Assembly (NCBI GenBank): GCA_030849045.1
Contig: JASAOL010000562.1
Span: 1-64,000, forward strand
Direction of reading: 5' to 3'
DNA length: 64,000 nucleotides
Source: Wallacemonas rigidus
Lineage: Eukaryota > Euglenozoa > Kinetoplastea > Trypanosomatida > Trypanosomatidae
In this document: positions 9,230 through 18,800 of the stretch, one piece after another
Numbering within the stretch: position 1 is the first letter of the stretch
How the letters are laid out: each line of letters starts with the position of its first letter
The notes under the pieces: model-generated
What the model saw: only the letters and a program-made list of their open reading frames with translations
Told to the model about the DNA's origin: nothing
The model's database searches: none
Translations under genes and position numbers: made by a program

Positions 9230-9991
9230 CTAGCTCGACAGCAAAAGAAGTGCGGCGACCGCAAGCACCACCAGCACGATGATGAGTAAATACTTGTTGC
9301 GGGGTGACGATTCCTGATACTGATAAGCGCGGCGGAGTTGCTGATTCGCGTTGCGCGTGGCACGCTCAGCTGCGGACACATTGCCGTCGATCATTTCGAG
9401 CTGTGTGCCCTGCTCGCTGACCATCTCGTTGATGTGCTGAAAAATCTCGTTGATATCACGGACATTGTCTGCGATCTCCTGCGTCTCGCGGATGCGCTCC
9501 TGCATAATTTCTTGGTAAATGTCATCTTCAACGACAACGCGTTCCGACGTCTGCTCTTGTTGTAGCAGCCCTTGTCGCTCTGCCGCGTCATCGTCATCGC
9601 TGTCCTCATTAAACGCCTGATTCGCGCGGCTGTTCATCTTGCCGCGCGACGTCTCCTCGACGGAAATACACTTTTTATAGAAGTTATCGCATGCCGACTG
9701 ATATTCACGGAGCGCGCTGTTTGCTTCTGTCATGAGCTTCACACCCTCCGTGTTCAGGGCACTATTGAGTTGCATGTAGCGCTCAATGAGCTTCAGCTCA
9801 TCTTGCAAGGCGCGCACCTCGGAGCTGTTGGCTGTGCTAGTCGTATCCTTGACACGTTCGCGCTCTCGATTCACATCGCGCATGGTAAGCAGCTTATTTG
9901 TGCTTCGGCGAATAGCTGCCGTCTTGCGCTCGAGCCCTCGGAGCGAGGTGGCCAGCTGATCGCAGACACGCTGCCAGCTAGGATCACTCAT
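9230..9991 (-). CDS. Qa-SNARE, syntaxin-7/Pep12-like
   Basis: A 253-residue tail-anchored SNARE for endosomal or late-secretory membrane fusion. An N-terminal helical region (1-110) is followed by an acidic linker (about 128-137). The SNARE motif runs from about 160 to 222, with the zero-layer glutamine at Q194 (VSEQG). The text RETQEIADNVRDINEIF (168-184) and NANQQLRRAYQYQ (214-226) closely resembles syntaxin 7. One TM helix (about 233-251) ends the protein with three residues after it. The frame continues upstream to 10399, but a polypyrimidine tract and AG lie inside that extension (10045-10073), so the ATG at 9991 is the start. Confidence 0.92.
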   Translation of the reverse strand: MSDPSWQRVCDQLATSLRGLERKTAAIRRSTNKLLTMRDVNRERERVKDTTSTANSSEVRALQDELKLIERYMQLNSALNTEGVKLMTEANSALREYQSACDNFYKKCISVEETSRGKMNSRANQAFNEDSDDDDAAERQGLLQQEQTSERVVVEDDIYQEIMQERIRETQEIADNVRDINEIFQHINEMVSEQGTQLEMIDGNVSAAERATRNANQQLRRAYQYQESSPRNKYLLIIVLVVLAVAALLLLSS

Positions 9992-10371
9992 TGTGTAGGG
10001 TGGAAAGGACAACAAGGCCGCCGATAGGCCTGTCAGGAGACCAGCTGCCGTCGGAGAGGAAGAAAAAAAGAAGATGACGGGCGTCGCACAGACTGGAGAT
10101 AATAGACGAGGCGGGGGAAGGAGCAGATGGAAGGCAGTGCGATTCTGTGAGCGAGGATGAATAGTGGTGAGAGCCGGTGACAGCGCGTCTATTTCCGTTG
10201 CGGCCGCCATGCCACATCGGCAAATAGGAAGATGGATGAGCAAGCGTGGGCCAACCATGAGAGTGAGTGCGTGTTTCACGTGTGTACCAAGCTGAAAAAG
10301 CACTAAATGAAAAACAATCGTGCACATCATAACATGGCAAACAAAGGATTGAGGGCGAGCAGACGACTGCG
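9992..10371. other. Spacer
   Basis: Contains the syntaxin 5' UTR and acceptor. The frame in phase with syntaxin stays open here, but its translation is rich in Pro, Ser, Phe and Leu and does not look like a protein. Confidence 0.6.
10045..10073 (-). promoter_or_regulatory. Trans-splice acceptor of the syntaxin gene
   Basis: A strong T/C tract on the minus strand (10073-10053) is followed by the first AG at 10046-10045. It lies within the upstream open frame of the syntaxin gene and so fixes the start at 9991. Confidence 0.7.
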
Positions 10372-10719
10372 TCAGGAAGACGGAATCGCAAGTTGGCATT
10401 CGTAGTACGAGATGTTACACCCGTTGTCCACGAACGCGATGTACAGGCACAGTTGATCGCCTGCTCGTACAACGTGAGCACGGCAGAGTGCCTCTACATC
10501 CGCCACGGCAGTTGCGAATGATGAGGTCACCTTCACGTGCTCAGATGCTTCAACACAGAGGAAGCACTTGGTTGTGGGCACACTGTGACCCATAGAAAGG
10601 CAGGAAGACGCGGCAACAATGAGCTGATGGTCGGGGAGGGAGGTTATGCGTGTTGTCCACGCTGGGAGTCGGTCGGCAACATCAGCGCGCACGCACTCCG
10701 CGAGTTCGCCGGAATGCAT
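10372..10719 (-). CDS. Small unrecognised protein, 115 residues
   Basis: A 115-residue ORF that I do not recognise. Its translation has normal composition with alternating strand-like segments (HQLIVAASSC, TKCFLCVEA, DQLCLYIAFVDNG) and seven cysteines. Two facts argue that it is a gene. It sits in an otherwise unexplained 1.35 kb gap. It also has its own strong splice signal: a C/T tract at 10829-10799 and the first AG at 10751-10750, and this ATG is the first one in the predicted mRNA, 30 nucleotides downstream. No TM helix or signal peptide is evident. It may be a small beta-rich domain; no function is proposed. Confidence 0.7.
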   Translation of the reverse strand: MHSGELAECVRADVADRLPAWTTRITSLPDHQLIVAASSCLSMGHSVPTTKCFLCVEASEHVKVTSSFATAVADVEALCRAHVVRAGDQLCLYIAFVDNGCNISYYECQLAIPSS

Positions 10720-11342
10720 CGTGTGGATCGAGAGTGGTGTGAATAAAGTCTTGACGTGACACAGCGGAGAGTATGAAATGAATCAACGTACACAGGAGTC
10801 AAGGAGAGAGAGAGAGGGAGGGAGGAGGCATATTCACGTGCAGTGGTGTGTCTGTTGCAATACCGTTTCCCTTTCTCTCACTGCTCGCACGGACTACTTT
10901 ACCGGCCCCCACATCAAGCTGAGCAAACCAGATAAAAGTCAAGGTAGGTCGGTTTTCGTAGAGTCTGGTGCCTCTTTCCGCTCTCTAGCTGTGTTCGGTC
11001 GCGCGTAGGACCGCGGTAAGCAACACCTCGCAGCAGAGAAACACGTGTTCAGATACAGAGAGACCAACCCTTCCCAAGATGCAGAAAACAATGCGGCGCA
11101 GCGCATTAAAGAGAGTCTGGTGTCGTCGACGCACGCGATGGAGCGTGGTGAGAATCGGGAGTGGCCTCATGCGAGACGACCACATCGTTGTGTGTCCGTC
11201 TGTATGTCTGTGTGTGTGTGTGTGGCAAATGTGGGTGTTTCAGAAAAAGTAAAGTTTCACTCTAAATCACATCAGTGCATGTAGGGATACGCTGCGCGGC
11301 AGATAAAAGGTAAGGGGCGAAGAAGAAAGAGACACGCGAGCA
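10720..11342. other. Spacer between the 115-residue gene and IFT27
   Basis: Contains the acceptor above, a TG microsatellite near 11209-11222 and the IFT27 3' UTR. No gene seen. Confidence 0.6.
10750..10829 (-). promoter_or_regulatory. Trans-splice acceptor of the 115-residue gene
   Basis: A nearly pure CT tract on the minus strand (10829-10799) is followed, with no intervening AG, by AG at 10751-10750. The next ATG is the start of the 115-residue ORF. Confidence 0.65.
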
Positions 11343-11897
11343 TCAGTGGGTGGCACTCGACATGGCGGCGAGCCGTTTCTGGTAGCTTTGCGAGAATATC
11401 TTACACAGCTCCGCGATCGGCTCGTCCACGCCTGTACCGCGCAGGGCGGAGCACTTGAAAAATTTGAGCTGGTTCGCGCGCGCGAAGATTTCTCCCTGAT
11501 TTTCAGTGACTTCGGCCTTGTCTGCCAGATCCATCTTGTTGGCCACGAGGAACCCGGGGATGTCCTTCCTGACGGTGCGCGCCCTCGTGACCCACTTCTT
11601 GCATGTTTCGAAGGTCGTCTTGTTCGACACATCGTACAACAAAAGAAACGCGGACACGTTCTCCAAATACTGTGGCGTCAGCCGGTCGTAGAGCTTCTGG
11701 CCAGCCACGTCAAAAAGGAACAGCTCGATGCTGGTGTCCTCATCCAACTGGATCTCTTTGACAACAAAGTCACAGCCCATTGTCATCAGGTAGTTTTTGG
11801 TGAACGCAGAGCCATTGCTGTGTGCAGTCTCCACGAATGCCGTCTTCCCTGATGTGGGCTCACCGAGAACCGCAACATTCAAGCGGAGAACGACCAT
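11343..11897 (-). CDS. IFT27: Intraflagellar transport protein 27 (Rab-like GTPase)
   Basis: A 184-residue Rab-like small GTPase of the IFT-B complex, moving in the flagellum. The P-loop is GEPTSGKT (12-19), followed by the DVAGQ switch-II motif (63-67), NKMD (120-123) and the CSAL G5 motif (149-152). The sequence GSAFTKNYLMTMGCDFVVK (29-47) matches the RABL4/IFT27 switch-I region. As in other IFT27 proteins there is no C-terminal prenylation cysteine (it ends SSATH), so it should not be membrane-anchored. In T. brucei IFT27 is known to be needed for retrograde transport and flagellar entry of IFT dynein. The first ATG is at 11897; codons further upstream are not ATG, and an AG acceptor lies at 11916-11915. 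Confidence 0.92.
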   Translation of the reverse strand: MVVLRLNVAVLGEPTSGKTAFVETAHSNGSAFTKNYLMTMGCDFVVKEIQLDEDTSIELFLFDVAGQKLYDRLTPQYLENVSAFLLLYDVSNKTTFETCKKWVTRARTVRKDIPGFLVANKMDLADKAEVTENQGEIFARANQLKFFKCSALRGTGVDEPIAELCKIFSQSYQKRLAAMSSATH

Positions 11898-12694
11898 GTC
11901 ACTAGACGCACGCACTGAAAAGGAGTACCTCTTGGCAGACGCGTGAAAATCAAATGCAACGTGAGTTTATCGCGGGCAAAGCGGTATGCGCTAGCGATGG
12001 TTGTCTTGCCAACTCTTTTTCAAGACCGTGTTCGGTTCGGCACAGACTTCTATGATTTGATAGATACACCGTTGGTGAGGTCAATATCGGTCGTGTGTGC
12101 GGTCGCCGTCAGGATAAAACAAGAAGGTATTTCACAGCTACAGGCGCACGCACGCACACATACGAAGGAGAGCCCATCAATGAGCGATTCAACAGAAAGA
12201 AAAAGGAGATTGGGGGAAGTGTCCATGAGGTACTCTGGTGCACGTGTATCGCAGTTGTCTGGCGTGTGAAAAGAAGGAAAAAAAAAGCAGCAGCAGAGGC
12301 AGCGCCGACCTGTGCGTGAAGCCCCCATGCCGCAGCACGGTACTTCGTGCGAAAGCCGCACCACCAAGGGAGGGTGGTCATCCGAACGAGGCGGTGCAGA
12401 CGTTGACGGGAGAAACGCACTGTGGCTGCCGAGGCAGCCTGCGATGTTCTCACAAGCGTGACCACGGACGAACGGTGCCTTCTTGTATCGATGCTCCCTT
12501 TGGAATATTGATGAAGGGGCACTTGGTTTGCATTGACCACAACAAAAGAGGCTGCTGACACTACTCCACAGCCCACATAATGTGACACAACAAAAAAAAA
12601 AAAGAATAACATCAGAGAGACTCCTTGTTTTCTATTAGTTCGACTTTACCTGCGCGTGTGTGCCCGTTGGCAGGACGACAGATGAGACGCTACA
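11898..12694. other. Spacer between IFT27 and the dynein intermediate chain
   Basis: Holds the IFT27 leader, an A-run at 12590-12603, purine-rich runs near 12270-12300 and the 3' UTR of the next gene. Several frames are open at 12109-12612, but their translations are low-complexity. No gene seen. Confidence 0.55.
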
Positions 12695-14392
12695 TTACAG
12701 CGTAAAGCCGAAGAGTTGACGCACCGCACCGGCCACGTTGGCATCCGTAGAGGCCGCTGTGGCCTCCTTGCCCGCAGGTTTCTCACCAGCTTTTTCCGCT
12801 GCTGCCACATCCTTGCCTGTCTGTTGGTCGGCGCGCACGGCAGCACGCTCAAGCTCAGTCGATCGCGCGAGGTCCGTGGGAAGGCGCCACAGGCGAACAG
12901 AGCCACGCGTATCGCCGGTCGCGAGCCACTCGGCGGCGGCAGGGTTGAAAGCGATAGAGATCACCGGCGCGCCATCCACGCCAGCCTCGCGCGAGTACGC
13001 CGGTTGCGATTGGTTGGCTTGCAAGTCGTAGAGATGCAGATACGCGCTGCGAGAGACCACAGCCAACACGCTTGGCCGGAAGGGACTAAACTGTACATCG
13101 TAGAGAAAGTGCTTCGTCTCGGCGGATGGCTCGAGCGTGAGCAGTGGCGAGCGCTCCAAGTCGCTGTAAAGGTGTGCGCTACCATCCGACGAGCATGTCG
13201 CGAATAGGTGGCGGAAAAACGGCGAAGCGGTGAGGGCCTGCACAGGTCCGCGGTGCCCGTCCAGCCAGTCAAGATCGAGTGGAACAGCGGTGGTGCCGTT
13301 GGGCCCATCCCCCTTGCCCACAACCTCCAATGGTGGCGCGCCTGTGCGTCCACGGCCGACATCGCCGCTCTCCAGACCAATGAGGAGCACGCCGTCCACA
13401 CTCGGAGCGGCGGCCGCCGTGCCAGTGCCGGCGCCGGCAGCCTGCACACCGCGGATGAATGACATCGCCTGCACGCCAGCCGGCTGGTGGCGCTTATTGC
13501 GCACGGAATGGGTGCTAAGTGGGGCCTCCAGCTTGTTTGATGGCGTCCACAGTACGACATGGCTATCCTGCGAAGAGGAACACAGCAGATAACGGTGCGT
13601 CTGCCGCACCTCCTGCAGGTTCTGCACCCACTGGAGCTTCGAGATGGGGTCGCGATGGGCACCGCTGAGCTTTGATGAGTACTCGCGCGGCACCTCGTCA
13701 ATAAGCGAGGGGAAGACGATCACCTCACCGCTGTACGTGCCCACTGCGAGCATCAACGCGTCGGTTGGATGGAACGCCACCGCCGTCGCGTACGTGTCCG
13801 TCTCCAATGTATAATGCGGCGAGGACTCCTCTAAGTCCGGCCGGACCAGATTCCAAACACACACGTACCCATTGTTGTAGCACCAGCCAGACGTGTCCAT
13901 GCGACCATACGCGACAGCCACCATGGTGCCCGTGGCATTCCAGGAAATGCTCAGCGCGTGGAGGTCACCTTCAATTGTGCGCGGTGAGGTTAGCGTATAC
14001 GGTGCGGCAAGATCCGCGTTCTTGGCCGACCAGTTGGGCTCGTAGCTGTCGAATGCGTTTGTGCGTGCGTTGCGGTACAGCATGGCGAGGATGCCGTCTT
14101 CAGAGCTCTCTACGAACTTGGCTAGCTTCTCCTCATCGTACTTGACGCCGTTGTAGACGTACTGAAGGCCCTCCAAGGTGGCCTGACCAGCCTTGCGCGG
14201 CTCCGTGCCCTCACCTTTCTCCAGCTGCGTCACCACTTGCATCGAGCTCACAGTCGTCTGCACATGCTGTTCTGTCGTCTCGAGTGGCTCCGTCTGTGTT
14301 CCGCCCTCCACACGACGTGTGGCCATCTCCCAGACCGAGGCAATAAACACCTCGCCGGTCAGCTGGCTCTTGAAGTCGCAAGAGGCGCTCAT
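12695..14392 (-). CDS. DYNC2I2: Dynein-2 (IFT dynein) intermediate chain, WDR34/FAP133-like
   Basis: A 565-residue WD40 protein. The N-terminal region carries GTQTEP (31-36) and a second QTT site near 45, the form recognised by LC8-type dynein light chains. The WD40 propeller fills about residues 130-525, with visible blades such as AVAFHPTDALMLAVGTYSGEV, LTASPFFRHLFATCSSDGSA and ISIAFNPAAAEWLATGDTRGS (each quoted in part). The layout and the size (human WDR34 is 536 residues) fit the intermediate chain of the retrograde IFT motor. An axonemal intermediate chain is the alternative, but such chains are usually longer. It lies next to IFT27 in the transcription unit. The ATG at 14392 is chosen because upstream codons in phase lack a better ATG. 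Confidence 0.7.
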   Translation of the reverse strand: MSASCDFKSQLTGEVFIASVWEMATRRVEGGTQTEPLETTEQHVQTTVSSMQVVTQLEKGEGTEPRKAGQATLEGLQYVYNGVKYDEEKLAKFVESSEDGILAMLYRNARTNAFDSYEPNWSAKNADLAAPYTLTSPRTIEGDLHALSISWNATGTMVAVAYGRMDTSGWCYNNGYVCVWNLVRPDLEESSPHYTLETDTYATAVAFHPTDALMLAVGTYSGEVIVFPSLIDEVPREYSSKLSGAHRDPISKLQWVQNLQEVRQTHRYLLCSSSQDSHVVLWTPSNKLEAPLSTHSVRNKRHQPAGVQAMSFIRGVQAAGAGTGTAAAAPSVDGVLLIGLESGDVGRGRTGAPPLEVVGKGDGPNGTTAVPLDLDWLDGHRGPVQALTASPFFRHLFATCSSDGSAHLYSDLERSPLLTLEPSAETKHFLYDVQFSPFRPSVLAVVSRSAYLHLYDLQANQSQPAYSREAGVDGAPVISIAFNPAAAEWLATGDTRGSVRLWRLPTDLARSTELERAAVRADQQTGKDVAAAEKAGEKPAGKEATAASTDANVAGAVRQLFGFTL

Positions 14393-14757
14393 GGTGTCAG
14401 TGAGCACACGCACAGTAACGAAAAGAACGAAACGTAGTAAATAAGAGGTGACCTCTACAGATTTGAAACAAGGTGCGAGGCGGCGCGTCACGAATCACAC
14501 ATGTGCACACCGAGCATACCGAAAAAGGGTTGGATCGCCAAAGAGGGATGACACAATCGGGAGAGAGAAAGAGATCGAGTGAGTGACGTCTTCTTTTGGG
14601 TGTGTATCACGGCACACTTATGGTGCACGCAGACGAACGTCGAGTGGTGCTGACAGCGCATAGCCACGGTAGTGCACGCGGCCCATACACATACACATAG
14701 GGGAAAGGAGGGGGGAACTTCCCGCATCGGTGCGAGATCGTCCTCTCAACAGTGCGA
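14393..14757. other. Spacer
   Basis: Leader region of the dynein chain gene. A 79-codon frame at 14488-14727 has no protein-like composition. Nothing else seen. Confidence 0.55.
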
Positions 14758-14994
14758 CTAGCCTCGAATGATGGGAGGCTCGCGCGTGATCATGATGAAG
14801 CGGTCGAAAAGCTTCAGACGCGGCGACCTTTCATCAAGTGCGAGCTCGTTGCGTGTGAGTGGGTCGAGGCGTGTGGCGTGTCCTTGGTCCGGTTTCGATC
14901 CGGCGCCTCTTCCTCTGCACGCTTGAGCACAACTCTGTGCCAGCGCACACAGTGTGACCTCGTCTCTAGCGGAAGGAGACTGGGGGCTTGCCAT
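14758..14994 (-). CDS. Doubtful small ORF, 78 residues
   Basis: A 78-residue frame whose second half (LTRNELALDERSPRLKLF and on) looks protein-like; I recognise no family. It lies in a 1.5 kb gap, and a pyrimidine-rich stretch with AG at 15055-15054 precedes it. Against it, two other ATGs come first in the predicted transcript: a 4-codon frame near 15028 and a 61-codon frame starting at 14999 in another register. The locus may instead encode that 61-residue product or be a non-coding RNA. Confidence 0.3.
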   Translation of the reverse strand: MASPQSPSARDEVTLCALAQSCAQACRGRGAGSKPDQGHATRLDPLTRNELALDERSPRLKLFDRFIMITREPPIIRG

Positions 14995-15888
14995 GCCATA
15001 TGTGTTAGGTTAACTAATATCGGTTCATGATGAAATAAACGCCCCGGCTCAATCTAGACGAGACGGGTGGCGAAGAGATAGAACAGTGCCATCGCCATCG
15101 ACAACAACAATCGATAATGGAAGGGCCAACGAGTGTCGCGCGTCACATTTTACATATTTCCTGTTCACGCGGAGTGCATCAGCATAGACGCTTAGAAGGA
15201 AAGCTCAAGCAAGAAAAAGCATTCACCGATGGCACCCAACACGAGCGGCCGTTTGCCGGATTCTCTTCCCTCAACACTGCGCATAGCGACTGTTACGGCG
15301 AGTGTCGTTTTTTTTTTTTCTATGTCGACTTCAGATGACCCCAGCCACCCAAGCATTTCTTGCGTTCACGGTTCTTGATCACGGTGCCACCTTAAGAGCA
15401 TCGTCACAAAGCAAACAACAGATAATCAATCAGACTCAGCGGTAGGGATCATCAACGATCTTGAGTGAAACCGCAAAGTGGTGTCACTGTCGATGCGAAA
15501 AGAAAAGAAAAGCATGCGGAAGGTGAGGAATGTATAGGGAACCACTCCGAAAAAGAAAACAAGGTTTCACCGTTATAAACGAAAAAAAAAAAGGATGAGG
15601 CGATAGAGCATTGTGATAGGTGGTACAGGAAGTTTTTTTTTTTTAAGCAAAGGGCGGAGCGCGGCAAAGAACAACAATAACAACAACGGCAGCAACAATT
15701 AAGACGCACAAAGCGATCGACAAAAACAAAAGCGACAACGCCTAATTCGCAATTGCGATGGCGCGTCTTGTCAAATAAGATTGATACTCAATTCAAAAAC
15801 AAAAAAGAATACAGAAACAAAAAGAGAGCACATTTGCACAGAGAGAAGGAGGTGTGTGTCTGGAGTCGCCCTCGTTTTTCTTCACCTA
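14995..15888. other. Spacer upstream of the small ORF
   Basis: AT-richer than the coding regions. Contains A-runs near 15580-15592, T-runs near 15307-15319 and 15633-15644, and AAC-type microsatellites near 15672-15700. It includes the 3' UTR of the DOCK gene. No gene seen. Confidence 0.55.
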
Positions 15889-18800
15889 TCACACCATGTC
15901 ACGACCTGTGTTGTCGTCAGGGGCTTCCATCGCAATCAAGAAGCACTCGATATCGGTGATAGCCTTAAGCACCTGAGCGTAATCCTCGGGACGCTTTTCT
16001 ATGCAATGATGCTTCTCGCTCGCTTCCATCTTTTTACGAGCCGTCGCGTTAAGTGCGCGCACGGCGTGTATAATGGAAGGGTGATCGTTCATGACAGAGA
16101 TGGCCTCCTTCATGTACGCACCAGGAGGGAGACCGCCAGGAGAGAGCGCGTCACGCACAACCGTGATGAGCTGTTCGTTTTCTGGTGCCTGGTTCATCAT
16201 TTCCCGGCGACTGTTGAGCGTTTCCTCGGCGGTCTCGAAGGGATCCAGGAGAACCTGGTGAGTGACGGCGATGTCAATCGCCGATGTCGTGGAGGGAAAG
16301 GCGCGGTCCAGCTCGTACGTGCTGATGCTCATGCGCTGGTTCATCACCTCAACTTTACGTCCATCAGTGCTGGCGATTCCAGTGTTGACGTGCACAACGT
16401 TCTCGAATTCGAGGATGTGCATGGTCTTGTCGAAGCCGTCCGGCGGCACCTTGGTGCCCTTGGGGAAGTATGGCTGCACTTCGTCCACCGTGACGAAGCA
16501 GTGATTCGGCTGGCGGTGGCTCGCCGCGACACGCTTGCGCTTCGTGTCCGGCTCCGGAAGCGCAGGCTGCGTGTCAACGAGCTCACGCGTCACGCGCACG
16601 ACGGAGGGATCGGGGAAGAGTGTCTCAATGTAGCCAACGGCGTACTTCTGGAACTCCTCGACAGTGGTGGTCAGTGGCATCTTGTAGATACGCCGAATGG
16701 CCTTGCGATTCGGAAGTCCGCGCGGCTTCTCGCCAATCATCTGGTCCTCCAGCTCCTCCTGAAGCTCACGGCGGCTTTTGACAGGCTCCTCGCGCTCCAT
16801 ACGTGCCCACAGCAGGAAGTAGCGGTTGTTCTCGCGCTTCGACTTCTCTGCGATCGCGGTGCACCACGTCGACATGGCCCGATGCACCTCAGCGTCACCC
16901 CGGTAGTCCTTCACCGCACGAACGTAGGTGTCCACGATACCAATCGCACCAAGCGAGAACTCGTAGTATTGGCCATGATCGAGCAGCTCGGCAGCCTCCT
17001 TGAGTGCTTTGACCTGCCCCTCAATGGTGAACGGTGCGTCGTCGGGGCACACGTACAACTCTGAGACGATAGCGTACACTGTGTCGGCAGGGAGGAGGGT
17101 GTCCACCTCCGGGAGGATACGGACGTAATCTTGCCAGAAGACGTGGCTGAGAATGGCGAACGGCATGCGGGCGCCCTTCGACGACTTGCCCTTCACAAAG
17201 TAGAACACCTCCGTCACGCGGAAGCACATGGCTGCAATGAACACCAGCACCATGCCTGCTTCAGCCAGGTCCTGGTTGCTTTTGTGCGCCTCGTACAGAC
17301 GATAAAGCCACTTGAGTGCTTCCCTGAGTGCATTCTGGCGGATGAAGTTGCGGAAGACCTCAAAGTATGCGAAGATCTTCGACTCCTTGTACTTCATCGA
17401 GTCGTCCATGGAGAGTCGGAGTACGTCGTCGAACAGACTGAGTACAGTCGCCGTCATCGACTCGAACTCCTCAGAGAACTTGGGAGGCGCCTTGTCACTG
17501 GCGTCGGCGTTCTTTTCCAGCAGATAGCGGGAGATGGGCAGGATGCGCTTGACGCTTACTGCCAGCTCCTCGACAGTGTGGCGGTAGCGCATCTGCGCAT
17601 CGCCACCCGGCGCGTTGGAGTCGTCCTCGTAACGCGAGTTGAAGTCCGCGCTGGGGGCGTTGAACAGATCCTCCTCGATCTTCGCGCGTGCGATGAGTTC
17701 GTCAAACTGGAACTCGATGAAGCGGCCGGCAAGGCGTAAGTCCCGCGTTTTGGACTCCGCGACGGAGACTAGTGAGTTGGCCGTCATCGACTTGATCTTC
17801 GACAGCGACGTCTTCCACGAGAAGAAGGACTGGCTCATCAACAAGAAGGTGAGGCTGGCGATGTTGCGCACGTACTGGCAGCAAGAGCTCATCAGGCGGA
17901 ATGTTAGCAACACCATACCGTTCGCCATCTTCGCCTTGCGGCTGATGATCTCGGGGAACAGCGCACACACCACTTCGTGGCTCGCAGCTGCGCTGATCTG
18001 CAGCGCCACCGTCGAATTGGTCAAGTTGAGGGTGCTCTCAAGCAGCACGAAGAATGGGAACACGCACGGGCTCTGATTGTCGTCCTTGGTTGTCCGCAGA
18101 AGACGCGGGATGTCAGTGATGAAGATATGAATCATCTGTGCGCCAATAGCTGTCACAAAGGTCGCGTTGCGGGCGTCCCAGTCACGCAATGCCTCGGCGG
18201 GGATCAGCGGCTCGCCCTGCGCGACCTGCACCGCTTTGCCGCTGCCAGCCGAGTAGCGGAAGACCGACTGCGCGTCCGTGAGCACCTGCATGACACCGGC
18301 AATCGTCTTGTCGTTGGTTTCGCCCTGAAGCCACGCACGAATTGTAGACCGTGGTGTGTAGTAGAGAATCCAGAGCGACGTCATGGCGAGAACACGTTTG
18401 TCGTGGAGCGCCTCTTCAGCAGACACCTTGTCGGTGTTCTGGGTGAACTGCTTCCACTGAAGGCCAATGTTCTGAAGCAGGGTGAAGAGCTGCGCGCCAA
18501 TGCAGGTCAGGTACTCGCTGGACACGTTGCAGTCATTTGCGAGACGACAGAGAAAGCCGTACAAGAGGGTGGCCGCCTCTGCGCGGATTTCACGGTTCTT
18601 ATTGGCAATAAGCGAGGAGAGGCTGTCAATGAGTATCTTCGTCAGGTACACCGGGCGCGTCTCTGTGGCAGATGGCAGCAACAGCAACACAGCGTCTGGG
18701 TCCTCCAAAACGTACTTGAGGAACACGTTCAGGGCTTCGCCGTTCTGTGTCTTGTCAAGGTGCTGAGTGATGCGTGAACAGATCTTCAGCACCTGGCCAC

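Noticed and set aside
9992-10399. N-terminal extension of the syntaxin gene
   Set aside because: A splice acceptor lies inside it, and the translation does not look like a protein.
14889-14903. tRNA B-box-like string (GGTTTCGATCC)
   Set aside because: It has one extra T compared with the consensus, and no A box, anticodon arm or acceptor stem was found around it.
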